From Bursaphelenchus xylophilus (taxonomy: Eukaryota; Nematoda; Chromadorea; Rhabditida; Aphelenchoididae): a stretch of 64,000 nucleotides of DNA. The translations under genes and the position numbers were made by a program. Below the pieces are notes generated by a model. That model worked only from the letters and a program-made list of their open reading frames with translations, searched no databases and was not told where the DNA came from. The DNA lies in the NCBI GenBank assembly GCA_904066235.2, contig CAJFCV020000001.1:1550001-1614000 (forward strand), read 5' to 3'. Positions 51,903 to 61,286 of the stretch are shown here, one piece after another (positions within the stretch are counted from its first letter, which is position 1; every line of letters begins with the position of its first letter).

Positions 51903-52560
51903 AAACTTGTTATATGTCAACAACTTTCTCAGTAAATCATATATGCTAAAACCAAATGTTTTTTTTCTTATATTGCGTGTCTATAGTGCAATCTTGTGTT
52001 ACAAACAGCACTTTTGGAACCAAAAGGTTGTATTCGGAATATTGTTTACAAACTTTTCGGGATTTGAAATTGTAATTGAAAGCTAAATGGCCAAAAATTT
52101 AAGATGGCTAGACAGGAAACTACGGCAAACTCTCCATAGAAATTTCGCTGACAATAAGCGATCACTGAGCAAGATTCTCCCAGGAATATAAAATACAGGG
52201 ATAAGGTGAATAATTTACTGTAAATGAGACGAGAGGGGAGAAAAGTTATTGAAATCGAGTTTAAAGTAGGGCTGTGGCAAAGAAAAATGTTTAAACTTGA
52301 CTGTCGCTTTGCAGACAGTGTTCTGGTGGGAGAGGGATAATCCGCTTGAAATTCCTGGAAAAAGCTGCGTCAAATTTAATTTTTTTTGAACATTGCCCTC
52401 TTGGGTAGAAATAGCTATGAAAGTTTGTAAGCAAAAAATAGTTAGTGTCATACTTTTTAAAGTCTCGATCCAAAACTCACGGTCGTTTTTGCAAAACGCG
52501 AGCTATACTGGTTGACAAAAATTTCTTTCCACCTCGTATCTCGGGAACCTCTGGGCCTAG

Positions 52561-52780
52561 TCCCAAGCAACCACCAACATTCCACTATCTCTTGCCGAAA
52601 TTGCCAAAGAAGTCGAACAACAGGAAAAAAAGAAGTTTACTTCGGTGGTGGAATTTGCAGAAGCCGAAGACGAAGCTGCTACCAACGCCGCTGACATAGA
52701 CGCTGCGGGATTAGACACCAGTGTGATTGGGAAAACGTGGAGACACACTTGTAGTACTTGGAAAGCCGGTCAACGTCGTG
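52561..52780 (+). pseudogene. Exon-like fragment, unknown protein
   Basis: After TAG at 52558 the frame reads SQATTNIPLSLAEIAKEVEQ, continues with a Lys-rich turn and then AEAEDEAATNAADIDAAGLD, ending near TSVIGKTWRHTCSTW before drifting into Y-like sequence. The acidic helical composition and lack of stops resemble a real exon. No family is recognised. It may be a captured or decayed gene fragment. Confidence 0.3.
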
Positions 52781-53154
52781 CCCGCCCGTTGAAAAAACTA
52801 CTCCAAATTTGTGCCAAGTTTCATCAAAACCGATGTCATTTTCCCCAAACATGCAGCGGGCAAATGACAATCGGAATTTGAAAACCGGCATAAAGTGAAA
52901 TTCAGCCATTCCCAGTAGTTGCTTTTCTCATTATAGGACACGCGCATGGTTAATATTGAAGCGGTGACAGTAATATTCGGTCCACGCACAAAGTGTAATT
53001 TGTACCTTTTGACAACACGTTCACGCAATTTTTGCCGAATTCGCCCTTTGCGTGTGCGTCAAAGTTATCATAAAAAGGCAAATTACATATTGTAAAAACA
53101 TGCTTGTTTACGGTCATGAGATAGTACAGTTGTAAATTTCTGCAGTGCAGGGCT

Positions 53155-53660
53155 AACAGGGAAAATGCTGCAAGTGCGACGCTCAGGTTTTGATGAAACT
53201 TCACATAAGTTTCAACTAACAATAAAAGCGTTTGAAGTGCAACGCTCGCTTCTATTTTCAGTTTTCATACAACTCATAGACCATATATCAATTCCTGAAA
53301 GTTTTAACTCACGCTTTGCAGGGAGAGCCGAGATATTCAACGATATTTGTGGCCGATAGAGTACGCGAAAAGTGAAGAACGGTCACAGAGAAAAAAATAA
53401 TCGTTTTCAGTTTCGTGCGGGAAAAATTGTATGTTTCGTTGAACCAACTACGGTAGAAATGGCTATGAAACTTTTTATGACAAAATTGGCAAGGAAAGTA
53501 TCAAATTTTTGCCAACTTTCGACCTACAAATTTTAGTTATTTCTGTAAAGCGCGAACTAGGAGTCTTGCACATACATATCTTAGAGACGATGAGTCTAAA
53601 TTCATAGCAAGTTACTGTAGAAAAATCTCAGCGTAGCACATGGAGCACTTCCTCTGTAAA
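53155..53660 (+). mobile_element. Family Y element, long diverged copy
   Basis: It starts CTAACAGGGAAAATGCTGCA with GTGCGACGCTCAGG. A second GTGCAACGCTCGC block follows at 53236, so the left end is duplicated. It then shows CAATTCCTGAAAGTTTTAAC, GTGGCCGATAGAGTACGCG and TATGAAACTTTTTATGAC, and ends CATGGAGCACTTCCTCTGTA. Confidence 0.65.
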
Positions 53661-53757
53661 TTTTTATGACACATGCGAAACATCCAGCTTTGAAGAAGCA
53701 ATCAAGATAATTCGGCTAAAATTTGAGCCATCTTGTTCTACGATATTTCAGACTCTT

Positions 53758-53860
53758 ATTAGCATTTTCATAAAGTGCATGACATAAAAAAGTGCAGTAT
53801 GGTGCACCGTGCGCAAAAAATGGGGTTATAATATCCATGCACTTTATGAAAATACTGGTA
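53758..53860. mobile_element. Miniature F element
   Basis: TTAGCATTTTCATAAAGTGC and GCACTTTATGAAAATACTGG form the TIRs of a 103-bp copy, with GGTGCACCGTGCGC in the centre. The same ends bound the large F copy at 61924-62527. Confidence 0.78.
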
Positions 53861-54059
53861 AAAGTTCCTTATTCTGGCCACAACTTATAACTTTGCGGAA
53901 ACTGGACAGAATTAGCCCAAATTTGGTATCACCTTACCCTTCAAAAACGGCTGCAGCCTGCGATTTTACACTTTATACGATGAGTTCCCAAGCTTGGGCG
54001 CAGTTCGCAGAGTACCTTTGTTGTAGCCAGAGTAAGGAACTTTTTCCGAAATACTAATG

Positions 54060-54215
54060 TCAGTCTGTCGGGAAAATAATGAGCACTCCGTCGCAACGGA
54101 AAACGCATCGCCACCTAGAAAATGAATTGTCTCGCGACAAAATCAAATTGCTTTTCACTTCAGCGACGCAATCGGCGCCGCGACATTCTCCGCATTATTT
54201 TCCCGACAGACTGAT
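54060..54215 (+). mobile_element. Family A MITE, standard
   Basis: Both TIRs are perfect (TCAGTCTGTCGGGAAAATAA ... TTATTTTCCCGACAGACTGA). The interior has TCGCAACGGAAAACGCATCG and CACTTCAGCGACGCAATCGG. The flanks are not TA here (TG and TC), so the target site has mutated. Confidence 0.88.
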
Positions 54216-54511
54216 CGTATCCTACCCGACTAATCCTCCCCTCCCGAGGAATTTTTAGCCCTCAACGCCCCTCTACCATAACACCCCTGACCGTAATGCT
54301 CGTTGATTTCTGTAATAGCCTCCGGAAGTTGGTCGATATCTTGGTCATGATCCCACACCGAGCGCCTTTGTGTGCCGTGAACGTGATAATCGGGAAAATA
54401 AACAGCAATTAATTAGCTTGTTCCTCCGCCGATTTCTCCGACCTTTTCCCAGAAATGCAACGGAGAAAATGTACGATAGCAAAACATGACTGGGTACGTG
54501 ATATCCGCGAA

Positions 54512-54645
54512 TTTCAATTCATTTGAGTGCAAGTTTTACAGGCCGGATTAGCGCGGTGCATCCTCGGTTTAAACGGATCCCTGGCGCTTAATTCGAATTG
54601 CGTAAGAGATGGTATATATAGTAGCGAGAGGGGATGGTATTACGG
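54512..54645 (+). repeat. Dispersed repeat shared with 30311-30425
   Basis: ATTTCAATTCATTTGAGTGC, TTAGCGCGGTGCATCCTCGG, TAATTCGAATTGCGTAAG and TATTACGGT are colinear with the first copy, with a small insertion (TTTTACAGGCCGG). Confidence 0.65.
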
Positions 54646-54745
54646 TTTCAATGGGGGCGGAAATGAGCGCCACATGAGGTTATTCGCGGAATTCGGATTT
54701 GCAAGGAGCAGAGGAAGTGCGAAAGATGAGATATGTGGACTGATG

Positions 54746-54913
54746 TCAGTCTGTCGGGAAAATAATGGTGAGCGAAATGTTGCTGCACCGATCGCGTCGC
54801 TGAATTGAAAAGCAATTCGATTTTTTCGCGATACGATTCATTTTTCTCTCAGCGGCGATGCAATTTTCAATGCGACAATGCCACAGAGCGCTCATTATTT
54901 TCCCGACAGGCCA
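54746..54913 (-). mobile_element. Family A MITE, standard, reverse
   Basis: GTCAGTCTGTCGGGAAAATA and TTATTTTCCCGACAGGCCAT are the ends. The interior has CGTCGCTGAATTGAAAAGC and TCTCAGCGGCGATGC, with a short duplicated ATGCGACAATGCCAC. Confidence 0.86.
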
Positions 54914-55084
54914 TAGTCGCCCTACCTAGACACACCTCGTCGGCCGCGGCCGAAAATCTGGTCAAACTAGTCGGCCTAAAAATTTTGTCTTCACCAGTGC
55001 ACTTTGCCGTCTTTTGCATAGTGCACAAGATATTTGGAACCAGTTCGCACTGTTTTCATTTTTTTAAAAAATTTGTTTTTCGAT

Positions 55085-55222
55085 ACTTCCGTTCGCACAG
55101 TCAGAAGAACTCAGGCCGCGAGCGACAGCCCGAAAAAGTCTATTGCACGGTGCAAAGTGAACATTTGCTTTTCCACAGTTCATGCCGTTAAAATAACTCC
55201 AGCGGCTTTGTGAACGGGACAT
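55085..55222. mobile_element. Family E, right part
   Basis: GAGCGACAGCCCGAAAAAG, TCTATTGCACGGTGCAAAG and ACTCCAGCGGCTTTGTGAACG match E at 1290 and 5028. The left terminus was not found. An A copy starts just after. Confidence 0.5.
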
Positions 55223-55367
55223 CAGCCTGTCGGGAAAATAACGAGCACTCAGTCACATCGAAAATCGCAAAAAAAAATTGTGTCGCGGCAAAATTAAATC
55301 GCTGTTCACTTCAGCAACGCGATCGACGCGGCGACATTGTGCCCATTACTTTCCCGACAGACTGATA
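55221..55367 (+). mobile_element. Family A MITE, standard
   Basis: TCAGCCTGTCGGGAAAATAA and TTACTTTCCCGACAGACTGA. The interior has CACATCGAAAATCGC and TCACTTCAGCAACGCGATCG. The GCCGCCG block is replaced by an A run. Confidence 0.86.
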
Positions 55368-55488
55368 GTACAGGCAAGGAAAGAAATTGCAAACAATCGT
55401 GTGCTTGATTTTTCAAAAGTCCTTAGATTCTTTGTCGCGGCGACGCACCGTGCAAAAAAGGCAAAATGCACGGTGCGGTCCCGTGGCA

Positions 55489-55700
55489 ACTTTGGATCTC
55501 AAAATCTCGGTCGTTTTTTGCAAAGCGTGAGCTAGGAGTCTCGCATATGTCTTATAAAAGCTTACTCTAAATTTGCACCAAGTTTCTTTCCCTACGCGGT
55601 AAAAACAGATACGAAACTTTTCATACTAAAATTCGCAAAAAATGTCAAAATTTCGCCAATTTTTCAACCAAAAAAATCTCTGTTCTGTCGAAAAAACTTA
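55489..55700 (+). mobile_element. Family Y right-half fragment
   Basis: CAACTTTGGATCTCAAAATC, CAAAGCGTGAGCTAGGAGTC, TCGCATATGTCTTATAAAAG and ATACGAAACTTTTCATAC. The order of blocks is scrambled relative to the reference, so it is rearranged. Confidence 0.45.
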
Positions 55701-56103
55701 AGCTGGAAATTTCCCACTATCCGTTGTATACCTTCCATGTGCAATTTAACTTCAAAAAACGCAATTTACAACACTATTTCCCGAAATATCCCACTCCAAA
55801 CGCCCCGCAAAACACGTCTCAACCCCGAAAACTAAAATAATGCAACTAACATATTCGGAAAATTATATCAACGAAGTGAACAAAAAAAGAGTCGCTTGTT
55901 GTATCATATGATAAAGTCAGAAAGTAAAAACAATACTACAAAAAAGGCTGCTTACAAAGCTCGGGGCGGATTAGAATTGTAAAAGAAAAGTTGGATGGGA
56001 AAAGCGGATTAAAACGACCCGAAACGACACGAATAACTTTTCTGCTTTATGTTTATGGGATTTTTTAAAATTTGAATAATATGCAAATTTGGAAAAAATG
56101 TAA
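55700..56103. other. No gene seen
   Basis: Unrecognised A+T-rich DNA between a Y fragment and an A copy. Confidence 0.4.
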
Positions 56104-56252
56104 TATCAGCCTGTCGGGAAAATAATGTGCACTCTGTCGCAACGAAAATCGCGTTAAAATGAAATGTGTCGCGACAAAATCGAATTGTTTTTCACTTCAG
56201 CGACACGATTGTCGCAGCGACAATGCCCTCGTTATTTTCCCGACAGACTGAT
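56104..56252 (+). mobile_element. Family A MITE, standard
   Basis: TA-flanked, with both TIRs nearly perfect. The interior has CGCAACGAAAATCGCG and CACTTCAGCGACACGATTG; the GCATCGCCGCCG block is deleted. Confidence 0.87.
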
Positions 56253-56399
56253 AAAAATGTCAAAAAAAAATTTTTTTTTTGCTTTCTTGATTTTTTCGCC
56301 AAAAGAATCCTAATAGAATTGTAAAATTTAATTTTTTTCGGATATCACCGTCTAAAATACGATTCTGAGTTGTTCATGCAAATTAAAAAAGTCAAAAAT

Positions 56400-56517
56400 G
56401 CGTACGCCACTTGAGATTCCAAGGACGTCTCCGATCCAAGTACTAATCAAGCGCACCGTTGCTTAACTTGCCAGATCGGACGGGATGGCGTGCTTTCAAC
56501 GGGCTATGGGCGTACAC
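56400..56517 (-). rRNA. 5S rRNA-like gene or 5S-derived repeat
   Basis: On the minus strand the core reads GCACGCCATCCCGTCCGATC, then TGGCAAGTTAAGCAACG, then TTAGTACTTGGATCGGAGAC, the conserved 5S rRNA core. Total length is about 118 nt, like eukaryotic 5S. The terminal helix differs from the nematode 5S I recall but is fully paired: GTGTACGCC at the 5' end with GGCGTACGC at the 3' end, nine pairs including one G-T. TTTTT and TTTTTT follow as Pol III terminators. The middle (GGTGCGCTTGATTAG) also diverges. It is either a variant 5S gene, a pseudogene or the head of a 5S-derived SINE; the partial relative at 56855 favours a repeat. Confidence 0.75.
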
Positions 56518-56519
56518 AC

Positions 56520-56795
56520 TCCTCTCTCTTTCCACTTTTGATTTCAATGGTGACTTTCGAAAAATTAGAGAATATGTTTTTGGAGAGATCACACAGTAAT
56601 AGCGTAAATTCCCCAGCCAAAAAGAAAAGGGGAGATCAGAGGTAAGCTGGCCCTTCCATTCTATCTTCGGATTAATTTCCCAAGTTAAAGGTTAGCTTGA
56701 GATTCCAGCTCCTGAAAAGTGTGGCTGAAAAAGAAAATTTTGGAAAGTTTGACTAAAAAGTCGAACAAATATCAATTCAAATGTATTTTAATTCA
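56520..56795. other. No gene seen
   Basis: Sequence upstream of the 5S-like unit, with nothing recognised. Confidence 0.35.
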
Positions 56796-56797
56796 TG

Positions 56798-56890
56798 ATG
56801 TACCATCTAAAATACGGTTCTGTTTTATTTATTCAAAGCACAAAAGTAAAAAATGAGTACTCCATTTGAGATTCTAAGGACGCACGACTC
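56798..56890 (-). repeat. Partial 5S-tail repeat copy
   Basis: CATCTAAAATACGGTTCTG, AAAAGTAAAAAATGAGTACTC and CATTTGAGATTCTAAGGACG parallel the 3' end and downstream tail of the 5S-like unit at 56350-56430. Only about 30 nt of 5S-like sequence remain here. Confidence 0.6.
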
Positions 56891-57126
56891 CAGCAAAAAA
56901 AAATTTTTTTTTGAAATTTTTCGATTTTTTCTTGGAATTTGAAAGGCATTTTTTTTCGTTTTTTGAACATATAAATTGAATAATTTTTTCATAAAAACTT
57001 CAAAAAGCTTCCGTGATCACTTTTGCCACTTTTTGAATTAAAAAATTTAATTTCATAAAATTTTTTTTAATCTTTAATCATTTTTCCATAATTCGTATTT
57101 ACCTGTAACCCGTTTAACATATTCTA

Positions 57127-57986
57127 CAGGGTGTCCAGAGAAATGTGCCGGAAAGTTTTTGTCGATTTCTAGGCGCTCAATAAAGATATCCGAAAAAATC
57201 TTTTTGCAGGATAAAGAAGAGTTTGGGCGGTTTTTTGTCCGAAAGAATCATTTTTTCCGCCAGCGCGGAAGGCAGTGTATTCGGCGGAGACTTTTGATCG
57301 CTTTTTTGGCCATCACACCAATTTTAAACGCTTTATTATGATGCTGAAACTTCCGGAAAGTCTTCAAATTTTTGACGCAATAAATACACAGACAGCGACA
57401 TCGCAATGCGATCCCATATAGCGACTGCACGGTGCAGCCTGTCGCTGCAACACCGGTAAAGTCCGAGTGCACCGTGCGGACGTTTGAAACAGCAAGGCAA
57501 AAGGAAATTTGAACAAAAAATATTTTGTTGTTTTCTGTTGCACCAAGTGGTTTTCCGATGGCTTACCTTCTGCCAAAGCTTGGTGACAAAATTTTCGAAG
57601 GCATACGAAGCCAGCAGGGTGTTCTAGCAAGGCCATAAAAATTGTGTTGGACCTTGTTTTGTCCGCAGCTGAGTTATGGCCTCCGCCGATTCGGCGAGCG
57701 TCCGCCATACCTTCGCCGAACACTTGGTAAACATGAAAATATGCAAGTATCCTTTTTTCAACCATCAAAGTTCATAATAAAGCGTTTAAAGTTGGTGCGA
57801 TGATCAAAAAAGCGATCAAAAGTCTCCGCCGAATACACTGCGTTCCGCGCTGGCGTAGAAAATTATTCTTTTGCAAAAAAAACCGCCCATATTCTTCTTT
57901 ATCCTGCAAAAAGAATTTTTCGGATATCTTGATTGAGCGCCAAGAAATCGACAAAAACTTTCCGGCACATTTCTCTGGACACCCTG
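57127..57986. mobile_element. Tc1/mariner-like element with TIRs of about 215 bp
   Basis: Termini CAGGGTGTCCAGAGAAATG and CATTTCTCTGGACACCCTG are flanked by TA on both sides (57125-57126 and 57987-57988). The inverted arms extend to about 57345 and from about 57770, carrying CTCCGCCGAATACACTG and ATAAAGCGTTTAAA blocks. The centre of about 425 bp contains a 134-codon antisense frame (57364-57768) with no DD(E/D) transposase motif that I can recognise. It is probably non-autonomous, with a possible captured internal segment. Confidence 0.85.
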
Positions 57987-58089
57987 TAGTTGCACATCCA
58001 ACAAAAAAGTCCCTTTTTCGGCCGAAAAATTCAATTATTCCCCCACTAAACCCTTGCCAAATCGCATCGAAGCGCAAAATTTGGATAGC

Positions 58090-58760
58090 AAAAAGTCATA
58101 GGGAGCGAATTCAATATATATTCTGTATTATGAATAGTAAATTTGCGAGGAATTTTTACGGTTAATTTGGCCATAATAACTGCCAATTTTTGTGACAACT
58201 TTTTTGGGAGCAATTCTGGAAATTTTAATATTTAAAATGTAAAAAAACTGTGGTAAATAACCGAAGTAATTTTAAAAATAAATTGGATTTTTTCGAAATT
58301 TAAAAAAAATGAAAAATTCCCTCGAAAATTCGATATTCGATATGTAAAATGCATGTTCGAAAATTGCCGGTCCAAGTGCTTAAGCGCGCCTCAAAAATGC
58401 ATAGTCGTAATTCATAAAGAACAGTAAAACCCTGTGACATTTCTCGCCCGAATTACATACATAACTAATGCCCTGGAGGAGCGGTTATAAGGAAGTGTTT
58501 GGGAACGCAAAGTTCAACGCAGGGAGGAGGATTAGGCTGGAAAATGGAGAAACTTTATATTTTACGGGCTCTATAAATATACCATAGCATAACTATTCAA
58601 CACTGAAAAGTATGAAAAATCTGAAAAATAAAAAAAAAATAAATAAAAAAAGAGCATAAAAAGACGACTTTTTGTGGTAAAATACGACCAAAATACTCCA
58701 TTTTGAACAAAATACAGTGCTAATTTCGCAAAATTTTTATGAAAGCTTGCCAAAACTATG
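58090..58760. other. No gene seen
   Basis: A+T-rich, no recognised family. Confidence 0.4.
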
Positions 58761-58764
58761 AGTA

Positions 58765-58921
58765 ACAGTCTGTCGGGAAAATAATGAGCAAAATGTCGCT
58801 GCGCCAATTGTGTCGCTGAAGTGAAAAGCAATTTGATTTTTCCGCGACGCAATTCACTTTCTCGGCGGCGACGCGATTTTCGATGAAACAGAGTGCTCAT
58901 TATTTTCCCGACAGACTGATA
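58765..58921 (-). mobile_element. Family A MITE, standard, reverse
   Basis: Both TIRs are perfect (CAGTCTGTCGGGAAAATAAT ... TATTTTCCCGACAGACTGAT). The interior has GTGTCGCTGAAGTGAAAAGC and CACTTTCTCGGCGGCGACGC. A good consensus copy. Confidence 0.9.
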
Positions 58922-59082
58922 GCAGTTTACCAAGGAAGCAGAGAGCACATACAACCGAGATATTGAAGTGGAAGCGCTGTTCAACGAACCTTCGCGCAAG
59001 GGGGCCTATAGCGAAAAAATTCAAAGATCGCAAGAGGAATTTTCGACCAAATTAAACCTCCGTACAAAGAAATGCTTCTATT

Positions 59083-59216
59083 TAGTTGTCGGGAAAATAA
59101 TGAGCATTTAAAATCGTTTCCGAGAAGATAAAGTGTGTCGCGGCAAAATCAAATAGCTTTTCACTTCAGCGAGACCGGCGCCGCCACATCGTGCTCATTA
59201 TTTTCGCGACAGAATC
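59083..59216 (+). mobile_element. Family A MITE, short
   Basis: AGTTGTCGGGAAAATAATG and CATTATTTTCGCGACAGAAT are the ends. The interior has GTTTCCGAGAAGATAAAG and TTTTCACTTCAGCGAGAC. Confidence 0.82.
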
Positions 59217-59225
59217 AAGACAGTT

Positions 59226-59405
59226 TTTCTCCGAGAACCCCAAGTGCAACGTTCAGATGTTCTTTAAATTTGGCACATACTTCAGACATAGGCCACATAT
59301 CACTTTCTTAAAATTTTAGCTTGTGCTTTGCAGCCGCAATCGAGATATTCAACGATCTTTGTCGCCGAGAGAGTTCGCAAAACGCGGAGAGCGGTCAGAG
59401 AGATA
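59226..59405 (+). mobile_element. Family Y left half
   Basis: CCCCAAGTGCAACGTTCAGA, GACATAGGCCACATATCAC, ATATTCAACGATCTTTGTCG and CGGAGAGCGGTCAGAGAG. Confidence 0.6.
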
Positions 59406-59849
59406 TTTTTTCTTTTCTCTATAATTCAAACATTTCATAAGACAATATCCCAATGTCCTCTGTAAACATTGTTGAAACTCTCCGCTCTATAAAAAACCGA
59501 GCAAAACAAGATGCAAATTATGAAACAAAAATGTTGGCGGGCCTGGAAAGGAAAGCACATATTTATTCGCCCTAACAAGAGCAGCCCAAAACAAGCCGCT
59601 GTATTATTTCTCTTGACTCAAAAAAAATTATTCGCTGACTCAATCAGAAAGTATCCGTCTTTTCAGACGTCTGTTATAATGTCGTCGTATCTTGAACGAA
59701 AATAGAAAAAACAGTCGCAACTTTGGAAAATAGTTGGAAAAAAATCCGCGGATTCTTTTGCGTCCCGACTTTGTCAACACAAAATCGATCGATGCGGGGC
59801 CCCGCGGGGTGTAGGGCAGAAGGATATCGAAACAATTTTGTAGGAAGTG

Positions 59850-59940
59850 CCTACGACGCCTGGCAAGGCCGTTGTGTGGTCGGCGAAGGCTCGGCGAAGG
59901 CTCGGCGAAGGCTTGACGAAGACTTGCAATATGTCACTTT
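59850..59940 (+). repeat. 11-bp tandem repeat, related to 32055-32160
   Basis: GGTCGGCGAA, GGCTCGGCGAA, GGCTCGGCGAA, GGCTTGACGAA run head to tail, then GACTTGCAATATGTC. A similar CTTCGCCGAACACTTGG word sits inside the mariner-like element at about 57710. Confidence 0.7.
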
Positions 59941-59991
59941 TTTAATTTTAGCTATTCCTAACGTCAGTCTCCTTTGCTCTGAGTAACTGTA

Positions 59992-60440
59992 CAGTGGCGG
60001 ACCTGATCCAGTGGTAAAAAACCTACCATTTTGCATTCAGGAAGCGTCGAAAAATGTGGCAAAATGACTCCCTGTCCAACGCGCTTTTGATCGGAGTTTT
60101 TTTCACTTGGAGAGGGAGGTATTTTGCTACATTTTTTTGATACTTTCCAAATGCAAAATGGTATATTTTTTGCCACTGGATCACGCCACTGCACGTCAAA
60201 GAAAAAGTGAAAAAACAAGGAATCTCGGACCATTGATTTTTGACGAAATGTCGCTGAATTATCGAGTCACAAAAGAAAACTTTCCCAGAGAAAAAGTTTT
60301 TTTTACGAGAAAAATGTTTTTTCGAAGAGAAAAATAATCTTTCTATCTCGATAATTCTGTGGCACTTCGCCAAAAAATCAATGATCCGAGGTTCCTTGTT
60401 TTTTTTCAATTTTCTGAAAGAATTTTTTTGACGTGCACTG
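59992..60440. mobile_element. Family G element interrupted by M
   Basis: The left end CAGTGGCGGACCTGATCCAG pairs with the right end CTGGATCACGCCACTG. Inside, AATGTGGCAAAATGACTCCC mirrors GGGAGGTATTTTGCTACATT. The right end is split by the M element at 60192. Possible duplication: TAACTGTA on the left and TAACATGTA on the right, compatible with a decayed 8-bp hAT site. CAGTGGCGGA-type termini are common in hAT elements. Confidence 0.75.
60192..60435. mobile_element. Family M MITE nested in G
   Basis: Ends are CACGTCAAAG and TTTTGACGTG. The exact 5-bp duplication CACTG is at 60187-60191 and 60436-60440. Because CACTG is the known terminus of G (CGCCACTG then TA), the duplication can be read against the host element, which fixes the TSD length at five. 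Confidence 0.92.
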
Positions 60441-60816
60441 TAACATGTAAAAGATCAAAATTTCGGTGGAAAAACGAGTACCTTTTATCTACACATTATA
60501 GATATGAATACACGCAAAACATGCAAAATATCTCAAAAGAGATGATACGCTATCCTAGGAGAATCTTATTATTTCCACTAACTAAGCCTTCTCCCAGCCT
60601 CCATTATGCATAAAACAACAAATCGATGGTACCCGGAGTACCGATGGCCAATAAGGGAGGAGGATTAGGCTTATGTCGCTGGCCCGAAAAGCCGTAGCGC
60701 CACTTTGGCTCATCGCCGTTTGCGAAGATGCAACATGTCGCGACAATTGCCGCACCGAACTTGTCGCATCGCAATGTTCGTCGCAGCCGTAGCAAGTTGT
60801 TGATGGCGGCTCCGAT

Positions 60817-61252
60817 TAGACATGGCTCCCGGGCCGGGCCGAAATTTCGGCCCGTCGGCCCGATTTCAGATCGGCCGGGCCGGCGTTTCGGCCCGGCCCG
60901 GCCCGGAATATTTAAAATCCAGAATCTCGAAGTGAAAATTGGGTTTGATAATGAAAATGAACGCAATGTCAAGACACAATTGGTTTTTTTAAAGGTATTT
61001 TTGTTTTTAGATAGCTATGGAACACAGTATATTTATCCATTTACATGATGATAGAAAAAAATTTGGTCATAAGGAGTTAGACTTGGGGAGACTTTCGTTT
61101 CAATGGGCCGGCCCGGGCCGGGCCGAAGCAAATTTAAAACGGGCCGGGCCGGGCCGACGGAAAATTTGAAACGGGCCGGGCCGGCCGGAACCCTTCAGGC
61201 CGACGGGCCGGGCCGAGATTTCCGGCCCGGGCCGGCCGACGAGCCATGTCTA
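60817..61252. mobile_element. Family D hAT-like element, 436 bp
   Basis: TIRs are TAGACATGGCT and AGCCATGTCTA. The exact 8-bp duplication GCTCCGAT is at 60809-60816 and 61253-61260. The outer arms are almost pure GGGCCGGGCCG-type sequence. The centre (about 60910-61100) is A+T-rich with a short frame and no transposase motif. It is related to the short copy at 18925-19045. Confidence 0.9.
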
Positions 61253-61260
61253 GCTCCGAT

Positions 61261-61286
61261 GCACATTATTTTTCCGACAGATGATA
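61261..61286. mobile_element. Family A right end interrupted by D
   Basis: GCACATTATTTTTCCGACAG and ATGATA follow the D target duplication. The sequence left of D (60670-60808) has CGCCGTTTGCGAAG and TGTCGCATCGCAATG words of A type. D therefore appears to have landed near the 3' end of an A copy. Confidence 0.55.

Noticed and set aside
57364..57768. Mariner transposase ORF (134 codons, antisense)
   Set aside because: No DD(E/D) spacing, helix-turn-helix or other transposase signature is recognisable. It is kept only as the centre of a non-autonomous element.
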